A stretch of 5,714 nt of DNA from CAYMFD01 sp964389475 (GCA_964389475.1 CAYMFD010000165.1:1-5714); one strand, 5' to 3'; positions 1-5,700 are shown, counted from the stretch's first letter. Notes: a model not told the origin generated them from the letters alone. Numbers and translations are program-made.

Positions 1-6
1 TCTATC

Positions 7-56
7 GCTGTCGGGGTGGAACCCACGACAGCTAACCAGAATAGAACTCACGACGG
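7..56. repeat. Hairpin-bearing dispersed repeat, copy A
   Basis: A perfect 7-bp stem (GCTGTCG at 7-13 with CGACAGC at 26-32) encloses a GGG/CCC inner stem with loop TGGAA and one bulged A, followed by a GCTAAC tail. A diverged copy lies near the right end of the window (5433-5482). Over the segment GGAACC...GCTAAC...AGAA I count about 20 matches in 26 aligned columns, and both copies place a TRGAA-type loop between complementary arms whose bases differ. This suggests a structured dispersed repeat. The function is unknown, and the left boundary may lie outside the window. Confidence 0.5.
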
Positions 57-297
57 GTCGATTACTGCAACCTAGCTGCACCTACAGACCGCCTATCCTC
101 TAGTGCTTAGATTGATGATATGAATCGACTTTGGCATTTGCAATGTTTGCATTATCACGCAGTGCAACTGTCGATTGTCTCACTCGCTAGATGCAAGCGT
201 AGGGGCTATAAAATTTGCAGGGATAGGTTCAATGGCTCGGCGTCAAGTGCCTTGCTGACCAAACAGCATGCTATCATTCTCCGATGTTATGGACCAT
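57..297. other. Left intergenic stretch, no recognisable gene
   Basis: No coding frame here has family-like sequence. An open frame of 70 codons from 120 runs on the plus strand, but it overlaps the 3' end of the convergent toxin gene and its product looks like no protein I know. The only structure seen is a 7-bp inverted repeat (AATCGAC at 123-129, GTCGATT at 170-176) and the short direct repeat TTTGCA within about 137-150. Neither suggests a particular role. Confidence 0.4.
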
Positions 298-605
298 TTA
301 ATTTCTCTTTAGTCGTTTTGGTAGCTTTTTAGGATTTTTTCTAGCGTCCCAAACTCTTAATGTGTAGATATCGAATTCCGCCACCTCGTAGATGATCTGA
401 TAGTGACCAGCAATTTTAACCCTAACGTTTTTTGCATTGCAGGCAACTCCTATTTGAGGGTACTCTTTTATTTGCTAACTTCAGATTCGAATATCTCATT
501 AAGCCTAACTGCATAAGCTTTTGCTTTTACCCTGAAGAAGTAATACTCTAGAATTTTAGTCAAGTCACTTGCAGCTTCTGGAGACCAGATTACTTGCTTA
601 ACCAT
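298..605 (-). pseudogene. RelE/ParE-family toxin, frameshifted
   Basis: The minus-strand ATG at 605-603 opens a 45-codon frame (starting MVKQVIWSPEAASDL, with EYYFFRVKAKAYAVRLNEIF) that stops at TAA 470-468. The next frame carries on at once with IKEYPQIGV, VRVKIAGHYQIIYEV and YTLRVWDARKNPKKL, ending at TAA 300-298. Joined, the two parts give about 102 residues, the usual RelE/ParE toxin length, with the family's N-terminal W-SP-A--DL pattern and C-terminal basic VWDAR-NP-KL tail. Restoring one A near 471-473 (AAA to AAAA in the coding strand) rebuilds a smooth S-K-I-K-E-Y-P join. Intact members are either mRNA endonucleases (RelE-like) or gyrase poisons (ParE-like); I cannot say which this was. 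The start overlaps the antitoxin gene end by 16 bases, a typical TA arrangement. Either the gene is truly inactivated or the read or assembly lost a base in an A-rich run. Confidence 0.85.
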
Positions 606-820
606 TCCTTGTTTCTATTAAATACTTCATCATTTGGTATTCCCTTTGATCTTGCAGACAATTTAGCATTGTCAATTTGCCGAAGTTGCTCGTCATCAAA
701 CTTTATTATTGATTCATGACTTTCCATTTCTAAAAGCAATAAAATATTTTCAATAATTGACTCGTCTTCTACCAACTCAAGCTTTTCATACAACTTGTTC
801 TTTAGTTTCATTTCTGCCAT
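590..820 (-). CDS. Antitoxin of a RelE/ParE-type addiction module
   Basis: This is an intact 76-residue acidic protein directly upstream of, and overlapping by 16 bases, the broken toxin gene. Residues 4-32 (MKLKNKLYEKLELVEDESI and on) are predicted to be helical. The C-terminal part has the pattern FDDEQLRQIDNAK...GIPNDEVF...KEWLSK, matching the short Bacteroidota antitoxins that pair with RelE/ParE toxins: the C-terminal segment with D/E-E-V and K-E-W-L would wrap the toxin. Its role would be to neutralise the toxin and probably autoregulate the operon. Two starts are possible, the ATG at 820 or Met4 at 811; the first is given because nothing excludes it. The gene is clearly more AT-rich than the core genes to its right, consistent with horizontal acquisition. 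The assignment rests on context and C-terminal pattern rather than on a catalytic motif. Confidence 0.75.
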   Translation of the reverse strand: MAEMKLKNKLYEKLELVEDESIIENILLLLEMESHESIIKFDDEQLRQIDNAKLSARSKGIPNDEVFNRNKEWLSK

Positions 821-856
821 AGATCAATATTTATTTTAGATGTTCACTATCATTAA

Positions 857-890
857 CTAAACTACGACTATTAAAGTCTTCTCACCAATA
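857..890 (-). promoter_or_regulatory. Possible promoter of the toxin-antitoxin operon
   Basis: On the minus strand a TTG (888-886) is followed after 21 bases by TAGTTTAG (864-857), one mismatch from the Bacteroidota -7 box TAnnTTTG. It lies about 37 bases upstream of the antitoxin start. The match is imperfect and the region is AT-rich, so this is tentative. Confidence 0.3.
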
Positions 891-1420
891 TCCATTCTCT
901 GCTTTAGTTATTAACTTCAGAATAAAATACTGATCACTATTTTTATAAAAATCAATCATTCACACGAAAACATACATCTATTCTCGCTAAATTTAATTTG
1001 TAATATCCTATTCTGACAAAATAACGCCTTACTGGTGTTACTATAGTCAATAACTCAAAGGCTAGTCATCTCTGTAGCAGCTAATGGCCAGAAACAAGAG
1101 ACGTCACCTAAGCATACACAACGTACATGTTGAATCCCGCAGGCTTCAGTCTGCGAGGACAGAGATGCATAGCCAGCAGCATACCATACTGCCTTAAGGG
1201 CATCACACATGAAAGATAGAGTTTATTAGTGAATAGTAGCACCTATTAAAGAGGTCTTTTTACCATGGTGCCTTCAGATTGGCTAGCATAAAGTCTTGCC
1301 TGCTCAACGATATGGCTACAAGTAGTTGTAGTGGATTAGAGGTACGGGGTCTTTGACAATACGATTTTAACCCGTCTCCTCTTACTGATACTCAAACCAC
1401 CTGAGAAACCGAGTGAGTGA
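891..1420. other. Gene-free region between TA locus and carA (left part)
   Basis: No coding frame of credible length or composition was found on either strand. About 891-1030 is strongly AT-rich, like the TA locus. Composition then rises towards that of the core genes. The stretch contains the REP-like hairpin listed separately, the 8-bp palindrome CCTTAAGG near 1193, and another 8-bp palindrome ACCATGGT near 1262. I see no tRNA, no rRNA and no transposase remnant that I can identify. Confidence 0.4.
1135..1159. repeat. REP-like hairpin
   Basis: CGCAGGC (1138-1144) pairs with GTCTGCG (1149-1155) around a 4-base loop, with one G.T pair. The flanking TCC (1135-1137) and GGA (1157-1159) extend the stem past a single bulged A at 1156. 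Short hairpins of the form CGCAG(A/G)CT-AGTCTGCG are, from general knowledge, common as dispersed REP-type repeats in intergenic DNA of many bacteria. There is no T-run, so it is not a convincing intrinsic terminator. Confidence 0.5.
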
Positions 1421-1512
1421 TAGTAGCGGTATGCGACTAACCCGCAGGGGCAGGCGTGTAGTAGCGGATAGCACGACAGCCCCGTAGCTCGTCGTAGGGG
1501 GTGGCACTCCCC
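1421..1512. repeat. Duplicated, palindromic GC-rich repeat block
   Basis: An approximate direct repeat begins TAGTAGCGG at 1421-1437 and again at 1459-1477 (second copy TAGTAGCGGATAGCACGAC), with a period of about 38 bases. The second copy's left part forms the loop of a 12-bp inverted repeat, GGGGCAGGCGTG (1447-1458) with CACGACAGCCCC (1472-1483), 10 of 12 positions complementary. A third hairpin, GGGG...CCCC, lies at 1497-1512. The block sits about 40 bases before the carA -35 region. A 71-codon minus-strand frame (1382-1597) crosses it, but I regard this as non-coding because it runs straight through the repeats and the promoter. Confidence 0.45.
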
Positions 1513-1550
1513 ACAAAAGGATAGATAAGCTCAAAACAGCCTCGGTAAGA

Positions 1551-1582
1551 TTCGCTTTAACAGATGTGTGAGAGTATATTTG
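1551..1582 (+). promoter_or_regulatory. Probable carA-eno promoter (Bacteroidota type)
   Basis: TATATTTG at 1575-1582 matches the Bacteroidota -7 consensus TAnnTTTG exactly. A weak -33 element (TTC at 1551-1553 in place of TTG) precedes it by 21 bases. Transcription would begin around 1588-1590, giving a short leader of about 20 bases to the carA ATG at 1611. No SD-like sequence is present, as is usual in this phylum. Confidence 0.55.
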
Positions 1583-1610
1583 CCAACCGAATAACAACCA
1601 CTGGGATTAC

Positions 1611-2720
1611 ATGGCTGCTACACCTGATCAGAAGGCCGTATTGATACTAGACGACGGCACCATATACCATGGCAAGGCGGCTGGTAAAATCGGCACCACC
1701 ACCGGCGAGATATGCTTTAACACAGGCATGACGGGCTACCAAGAAGTCTTCACCGACCCCTCTTACTACGGTCAGATACTGGTAACAACTAATGCCCACA
1801 TAGGTAACTATGGCACGGCAGATGTAGACGAAGAGTCCGAATCGATACAGATAGCAGGGCTCATCTGTAAAAACTGGACCCCCGACTACAGTCGACCACA
1901 GGCGGACCAGGATGTACAGGCTTACTTCGACGAGCAGGGGATCGTAGGTATAGCTAGCGTAGACACACGGGCCATCGTCCGCCACATACGCAGCAAGGGA
2001 GCGATGAACTGCCTGATATCATCAGAGGGCAGATCGATAGAGGATCTCAAGCAGGTGCTAGCAGCGACGCCGAGCATGGAGGGCCTGGAGCTGGCCAGTA
2101 AGGTATCGACCACCGAGTCGTACACCCTAGGTGACGAGAATGCTGGTGTCAAGATAGCGGTCATGGACTTCGGTACGAAGCGCAACATACTGAGATGCTT
2201 CGTAGATCGTGGGTGCTACGTCAAGGTATTTAATGCCAGGGCGACCTATGCGGACATGCAGGCATGGGGACCAGATGGATACTTCTTGAGCAATGGGCCA
2301 GGCGATCCGTCGACGATGGACTATGCGGTGGCTACTGTCAAGGAGATCTTAGCGGGCGGTCACCCACTATTCGGCATATGCCTGGGTCACCAGCTGCTGG
2401 CCCTAGCGTGTGACATACCTACTTATAAGATGCACCATGGTCACCGAGGTATCAATCATCCAGTACAGAACACGATCTCGGGCCGATGCGAGATCACGAG
2501 TCAGAACCATGGTTTTGGCATAGCGACAGAGCCCGTCGAGTCGAGTGACCGACTAGTGGTAAGTCACAGAAATCTAAACGATAAGACCATCGAAGGCATT
2601 AAACTAAAAGACTACCCTGCTTACAGCGTACAATACCACCCAGAGAGCAATCCTGGGCCGCATGATAGTCGATACTTATTCGATGACTTCGTCGAATTGA
2701 TAAAAGGCCATAGATCATAA
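1611..2720 (+). CDS. carA: Carbamoyl-phosphate synthase, small (glutaminase) subunit
   Basis: CarA hydrolyses glutamine and passes ammonia to the large subunit CarB to make carbamoyl phosphate for pyrimidine and arginine synthesis in the cytoplasm. The 369 residues show both expected parts. An N-terminal CarA-specific domain (about 7-140) has the hallmark FNTGMTGYQEVFTDPSYYGQ (36-55) and VDTRAIVRHIR (117-127). A class I glutamine amidotransferase domain (about 181-366) has the nucleophile elbow GICLGHQ with Cys257, HGHRGINHP (276-284), QNHGF (298-302), and QYHPE carrying His343 and Glu345 to complete the triad. Length is close to the usual 360-385, so the gene is complete. The ATG at 1611 is the only one ahead of the conserved LILDDGTIYHG start (the next Met is residue 40). 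It precedes eno by 11 bases, so the two are probably co-transcribed. carB is not in the window. Confidence 0.97.
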   Translation: MAATPDQKAVLILDDGTIYHGKAAGKIGTTTGEICFNTGMTGYQEVFTDPSYYGQILVTTNAHIGNYGTADVDEESESIQIAGLICKNWTPDYSRPQADQDVQAYFDEQGIVGIASVDTRAIVRHIRSKGAMNCLISSEGRSIEDLKQVLAATPSMEGLELASKVSTTESYTLGDENAGVKIAVMDFGTKRNILRCFVDRGCYVKVFNARATYADMQAWGPDGYFLSNGPGDPSTMDYAVATVKEILAGGHPLFGICLGHQLLALACDIPTYKMHHGHRGINHPVQNTISGRCEITSQNHGFGIATEPVESSDRLVVSHRNLNDKTIEGIKLKDYPAYSVQYHPESNPGPHDSRYLFDDFVELIKGHRS

Positions 2721-2731
2721 ACAATCAAACA

Positions 2732-4015
2732 ATGAGCACAATATTAGACATACGATCTAGAGAGATCCTAGACTCAAGAGGCAACCCGACCGTAGAGGTA
2801 GAGGTGCTTACAGAAAATGGCTACATAGGCCGAGCAGCAGTACCATCAGGCGCGAGTACGGGTAAGTATGAGGCCGTAGAGCTGAGAGATGGGGACAAGG
2901 ACCGATTTATGGGCAAGGGTGTCCTCAAGGCCTGTGAAAATATCGAGGAGTCTATCCGCGAGGCTCTGATCGGCGAAGACGTATTCGAGCAGCGCCTCAT
3001 CGATGAGATGATGATCGAGATCGATGGCACGCCTAATAAGAGTAAGCTGGGTGCCAATGCTATACTAGGTGTATCGCTCGCCATCGCCAAGGCTGCAGCG
3101 GCAGAGGCTGGCCAGTCGCTATACCGCTACATAGGTGGTGTCAATGCACACGTGATGCCAGTACCTATGATGAATATCCTCAACGGTGGTAGCCATGCGG
3201 ATAATAGCATCGACTTTCAGGAGTTTATGATCTTGCCTATCGGTGCGGATACCTTCAGTGAGGGTCTACGTATGGGTGTAGAGACTTTTCACCATCTCAA
3301 GAAGGTACTCAAGAGCAAGAACTACTCCACCAATGTGGGGGACGAGGGAGGATTTGCCCCTAATATAAAGAGCAATGTGGAGGCGATAGAGATCGTACTC
3401 CAGTCTATCGAGTCCGCTGGCTACAGACCGGGTGAGGACATTATGATCGCCATGGATGCTGCGGCATCAGAATTTTATAATGCGCAAGAAAAGGTATACC
3501 ACTTCCACAAGAGCGACGGCCGCAAGCTGAGCTCTGGCGAGATGGTAGACTACTGGAAGGGCTGGGTAGACAAGTACCCAATATTCTCGATAGAGGACGG
3601 TCTAGACGAAGACGACTGGGCAGCATGGGCGAGCCTCACTGGCTCAATCGGTGATCGTACGCAGCTGGTAGGTGATGACCTATTCGTTACCAATACGACT
3701 AGACTACAGCGAGGTATCGACGAGGGCTCTGCTAATAGTATCCTGATCAAGGTCAACCAGATAGGATCGCTCACCGAGACGATCGAGGCAGTCAACCTAG
3801 CGACGCGTCACGGCATGACTAGCGTGATGAGTCACCGATCAGGTGAGACAGAGGACGTTACCATCGCAGACCTAGCTGTAGCCCTCAATACGGGCCAGAT
3901 CAAGACGGGGTCAGCCAGTAGAAGTGACAGGATCGCTAAGTACAACCAACTACTACGTATAGAAGAAGAACTAGGTGACACGGCAGTGTATCCTGGTAGA
4001 TCACTACTCGGCTAG
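2732..4015 (+). CDS. eno: Enolase (phosphopyruvate hydratase)
   Basis: Enolase interconverts 2-phosphoglycerate and phosphoenolpyruvate in glycolysis and gluconeogenesis. The 427-residue length is normal. Visible signatures in order: ILDSRGNPTVEVEV (12-25) and VPSGASTG (37-44), the mobile substrate loop; GGSHADN with His155; GDEGGFAP (203-210) with catalytic Glu205; magnesium ligands Asp242 (AMDAAASE), Glu288 (SIEDG) and Asp315 (GDDL); catalytic base Lys340 in ILIKVNQIG; and the signature MSHRSGETED (366-375) followed by GSASRSDR. Nothing essential is missing. The start follows the A-rich leader ACAATCAAACA with no SD, typical of Bacteroidota. It is probably read from the carA promoter; I see no strong promoter of its own in the 11-base gap. 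Several Ile codons are ATA, which is notable for a gene that is normally highly expressed. Confidence 0.98.
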   Translation: MSTILDIRSREILDSRGNPTVEVEVLTENGYIGRAAVPSGASTGKYEAVELRDGDKDRFMGKGVLKACENIEESIREALIGEDVFEQRLIDEMMIEIDGTPNKSKLGANAILGVSLAIAKAAAAEAGQSLYRYIGGVNAHVMPVPMMNILNGGSHADNSIDFQEFMILPIGADTFSEGLRMGVETFHHLKKVLKSKNYSTNVGDEGGFAPNIKSNVEAIEIVLQSIESAGYRPGEDIMIAMDAAASEFYNAQEKVYHFHKSDGRKLSSGEMVDYWKGWVDKYPIFSIEDGLDEDDWAAWASLTGSIGDRTQLVGDDLFVTNTTRLQRGIDEGSANSILIKVNQIGSLTETIEAVNLATRHGMTSVMSHRSGETEDVTIADLAVALNTGQIKTGSASRSDRIAKYNQLLRIEEELGDTAVYPGRSLLG

Positions 4016-4037
4016 AGACTAGCCGCATAGCCGGCTA
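4009..4037 (+). other. Two mutually exclusive hairpins at the eno stop codon
   Basis: CGGCTAG (4009-4015, including the eno stop) can pair with CTAGCCG (4019-4025) as a 7-bp stem with a 3-base loop. Alternatively TAGCCG (4020-4025) can pair with CGGCTA (4032-4037) around a 6-base loop. The two folds share the middle arm. No T-run follows either, so this is not a canonical intrinsic terminator. It might stabilise the eno mRNA end or slow transcription between the two gene pairs. Confidence 0.35.
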
Positions 4038-4092
4038 TAATGATAGCAGGCCGTACATATTGACATACCACTGGGTATTATAGCATAATATA

Positions 4093-4125
4093 TTGGCGGA
4101 TATTGTATAACATATGATACTTTTG
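4093..4125 (+). promoter_or_regulatory. Probable divIC-sucD promoter (Bacteroidota type)
   Basis: TACTTTTG at 4118-4125 matches the -7 consensus TAnnTTTG exactly. A TTG at 4093-4095 lies 22 bases upstream as a plausible -33 element. The start would be near 4131, leaving a leader of about 14 bases to the ATG at 4145. The hexamer ATATTG occurs at 4057, 4090 and 4100 and inverted (CAATAT) at 4128-4133, overlapping the promoter, and could be regulator contacts. Confidence 0.6.
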
Positions 4126-4144
4126 TGCAATATATCTTTATACT

Positions 4145-4468
4145 ATGTCTGCAGCTAAGTCTAAAAAGAGCAAGATGTCATCGCCGATCAAGCGGTGGCT
4201 AAAGAGTAAGTATGGGGTCGTGACGGTCCTATTCTTAGTATGGATGGTCTTTTTGGACGACCATAATATCATGACTCGCTACAAGCTAGACCTCACGGTG
4301 CGGCAGCTAGAGCAGGAAGTAGTAGATAACTACGACCGGCTAGAGCAGGCGAAGATCGACAAGGTAGAGATGGAGCAGAACATCGAGAAGTACGCTAGAG
4401 AGAAGTACTATATGCATAAGCCCAATGAAGATGTCTTAATTATTGATATCCAATCTGAAAACGAATAA
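4145..4468 (+). CDS. FtsB/DivIC-family septum formation initiator
   Basis: This is a 107-residue single-span membrane protein. The N-terminus is strongly basic (Lys/Arg at 5, 7, 8, 10, 16, 17, 20, 22), fitting a cytoplasmic tail. A hydrophobic segment at about 23-37 (YGVVTVLFLVWMVFL) is followed by DDHN, then a heptad-like coiled coil at about 45-82, and the family's C-terminal EKYAREKYYMHKPNEDVLII (81-100). This layout is that of FtsB/DivIC proteins, which join FtsL and FtsQ/DivIB in the divisome and act in the periplasm at the septum. I leave the symbol blank because FtsB and DivIC are hard to separate in this phylum. It has its own upstream promoter and ends 3 bases before sucD, with which it is probably co-transcribed. 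A septum protein next to enolase is an arrangement I recall from other Bacteroidota. Confidence 0.9.
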   Translation: MSAAKSKKSKMSSPIKRWLKSKYGVVTVLFLVWMVFLDDHNIMTRYKLDLTVRQLEQEVVDNYDRLEQAKIDKVEMEQNIEKYAREKYYMHKPNEDVLIIDIQSENE

Positions 4469-4471
4469 GTA

Positions 4472-5344
4472 ATGAGTGTACTAGTAAACAAAGACTCAAA
4501 GATCATCGTGCAGGGTTTCACCGGTAAGGAGGGATCTTTTCACGCAGGACAAATGATAGACTACGGTACGAACGTGGTAGGTGGTGTGACGCCTGGCAAA
4601 GGAGGTCAAGAGCACCTAGGCAAGCCTGTATTTAACTCTGTGGCGGAGGCTGTAGCTAAGGCTAATGCCGATACGTCGATCATCTTCGTACCACCGCGTT
4701 TCGCAGGTGATGCGATCATGGAGGCGGCTGATGCTGGCATCAAGGTCATCATATGTATCACCGAGGGCATACCTGTACAGGATATGGTCAAGGCGAGAGA
4801 GTATATCAAAGACAGAGGCTGTACACTCGTAGGGCCTAACTGCCCAGGTGTCATCACGCCAGGAGAGGCCAAGGTGGGTATCATGCCGGGCTTCGTATTT
4901 AAGAAAGGCCGCATAGGCGTCGTATCTAAGTCGGGTACACTGACATACGAGGCGGCGGACCAGATTGTCAAGGCGGGTCTAGGTATCTCCACAGCTATCG
5001 GTATAGGTGGTGATCCCATCGTAGGTACGCCTACCAAGGAGGCCGTACAACTACTCATGGAGGACGATGAGACGGACGCCATCGTAATGATCGGCGAGAT
5101 AGGTGGTAACTACGAGGCGCTAGCAGCAGAGTATATCAGCAGCACTGGCAACAAGAAGCCTGTCGTAGGATTTATCGCTGGACAGACAGCTCCCAAGGGA
5201 CGTACCATGGGCCACGCTGGTGCCATAGTAGGTGGTAAGGACGATACGGCTCAGGCCAAAATGGAGATCATGCGTAAGCACGGTATCCACGTAGTAGAGA
5301 GCCCTGCGGATATAGGCAATACGATCAAGAAGGTACTTGGCTAG
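4472..5344 (+). CDS. sucD: Succinyl-CoA ligase, alpha subunit
   Basis: SucD is the phosphohistidine and CoA-binding subunit of succinyl-CoA synthetase, which converts succinyl-CoA to succinate with formation of ATP or GTP in the TCA cycle. The 290 residues match the usual length. A Rossmann-type CoA-binding domain (about 3-98) begins IIVQGFTGKEGSFH (11-24). GPNCPGVITPGE (121-132) holds the Cys that contacts CoA. The second domain has SKSGTLTYE (152-160), GIGGDP (177-182), IGEIGG with Glu209, and GRTMGHAGAI with the phosphorylated His248. The ATG at 4472 leads straight into the conserved N-terminus and has no SD. The beta subunit gene sucC is not adjacent; separate sucC and sucD are not unusual in Bacteroidota. 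The gene is followed by an intrinsic terminator, closing the divIC-sucD unit. Confidence 0.97.
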   Translation: MSVLVNKDSKIIVQGFTGKEGSFHAGQMIDYGTNVVGGVTPGKGGQEHLGKPVFNSVAEAVAKANADTSIIFVPPRFAGDAIMEAADAGIKVIICITEGIPVQDMVKAREYIKDRGCTLVGPNCPGVITPGEAKVGIMPGFVFKKGRIGVVSKSGTLTYEAADQIVKAGLGISTAIGIGGDPIVGTPTKEAVQLLMEDDETDAIVMIGEIGGNYEALAAEYISSTGNKKPVVGFIAGQTAPKGRTMGHAGAIVGGKDDTAQAKMEIMRKHGIHVVESPADIGNTIKKVLG

Positions 5345-5365
5345 ATCGCTGAATACTAAGAATAG

Positions 5366-5405
5366 AAAAAGCCCCATTCACTATGCGTGAATGGGGCCTT
5401 TTTTT
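5366..5405. terminator. Strong bidirectional intrinsic terminator after sucD
   Basis: GCCCCATTCAC (5371-5381) and GTGAATGGGGC (5387-5397) form a perfect 11-bp stem with a 5-base loop, followed by T7 at 5399-5405 and preceded by A5 at 5366-5370, so it can act in both directions. It lies 21 bases past the sucD stop and ends the divIC-sucD transcript. Confidence 0.95.
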
Positions 5406-5432
5406 GTTTACTCGGCTTTAGTGGATTTACCG

Positions 5433-5482
5433 CGCTGCGGGTAGAACCGCACAACGCTAACTGAGAACGACCTTTCAAGACA
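5433..5482. repeat. Hairpin-bearing dispersed repeat, copy B
   Basis: TGCGG (5436-5440) pairs perfectly with CCGCA (5447-5451) around the loop GTAGAA, then comes GCTAAC (5456-5461) and GAGAACGAC. This parallels copy A at the left edge: the loop and GCTAAC tail are kept while the stem bases change together. Conservation fades towards the 3' side (the GAC near 5478 still aligns). It sits between the sucD terminator and the fold-back element. Two copies in 5.7 kb suggest a repeat family spread in the genome. Confidence 0.5.
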
Positions 5483-5512
5483 GGAGGCTAAGTGTAGGAG
5501 CTGAACTTGATC

Positions 5513-5700
5513 TAATACCATTTCTGCTACAGAATTTCACTTATTTTTTGCCTTATTCTTCATCATATTTCGCCAAAAAGCCTCGTGGTAGCTACCCTTC
5601 GACGGGCTCAGGGACCGCGGCTACCACTACGTTTTTTGACTCATCTGATTTTGAATAACCTCAAAAACTAATGCGAAACCTTATAGTAGAAATGGTATAA
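5513..5700. mobile_element. Long fold-back, MITE-like element
   Basis: The segment 5515-5592 and the reverse complement of 5620-5698 align along their whole length: perfect 11-bp ends (ATACCATTTCT and AGAAATGGTAT), shared blocks TTTC, TTTTTG, TTATTC and CAAAAA, and a perfect 8-bp inner stem GTGGTAGC/GCTACCAC. My hand alignment gives about 58 matches in 80 columns. If the termini are TACCATTTCT...AGAAATGGTA (5516-5697, 182 bp), they are flanked on both sides by TAA (5513-5515 and 5698-5700), a possible 3-bp target duplication. It carries no coding capacity. It resembles a miniature inverted-repeat element mobilised in trans, or an ERIC-like imperfect palindrome. The short TAA repeat could be chance. 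Confidence 0.6.
5593..5619. repeat. REP-like core at the fold-back tip
   Basis: The loop of the fold-back element holds CCCTTCGACGGGCTCAGGG, where CCCT (5595-5598) pairs with AGGG (5610-5613). Sequences of the form CCTTCGAC-GGCTCAGG are, as I recall, widespread intergenic repeats in many bacterial genomes and are often linked to REP-associated (RAYT-type) transposases. With the flanking A5 (5575-5579) and T6 (5632-5637) the inner hairpin could also work as a bidirectional terminator. Confidence 0.55.

Noticed and set aside
120..332. 70-codon plus-strand open frame
   Set aside because: It overlaps the 3' end of the convergent toxin gene, has no family-like sequence and no credible promoter or start context.
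1241..1261. Short stem ACCT...AGGT followed by CTTTTT, terminator-like
   Set aside because: The stem is only four base pairs, and no gene ends just upstream of it.
1382..1597. 71-codon minus-strand open frame upstream of carA
   Set aside because: It runs through the palindromic repeat block and the carA promoter; the product is low in recognisable features, so the frame is probably accidental.
1647..2188. Antisense open frames within carA (1647-1985, 1922-2188)
   Set aside because: They lie opposite well-conserved CarA coding sequence and show no independent signal; the same applies to antisense frames in eno and at 5120-5377.
4606..5082. 158-codon minus-strand open frame inside sucD
   Set aside because: It is antisense to a fully conserved gene; its Ser-, Ala- and Pro-rich product is what the reverse strand of such codons gives.
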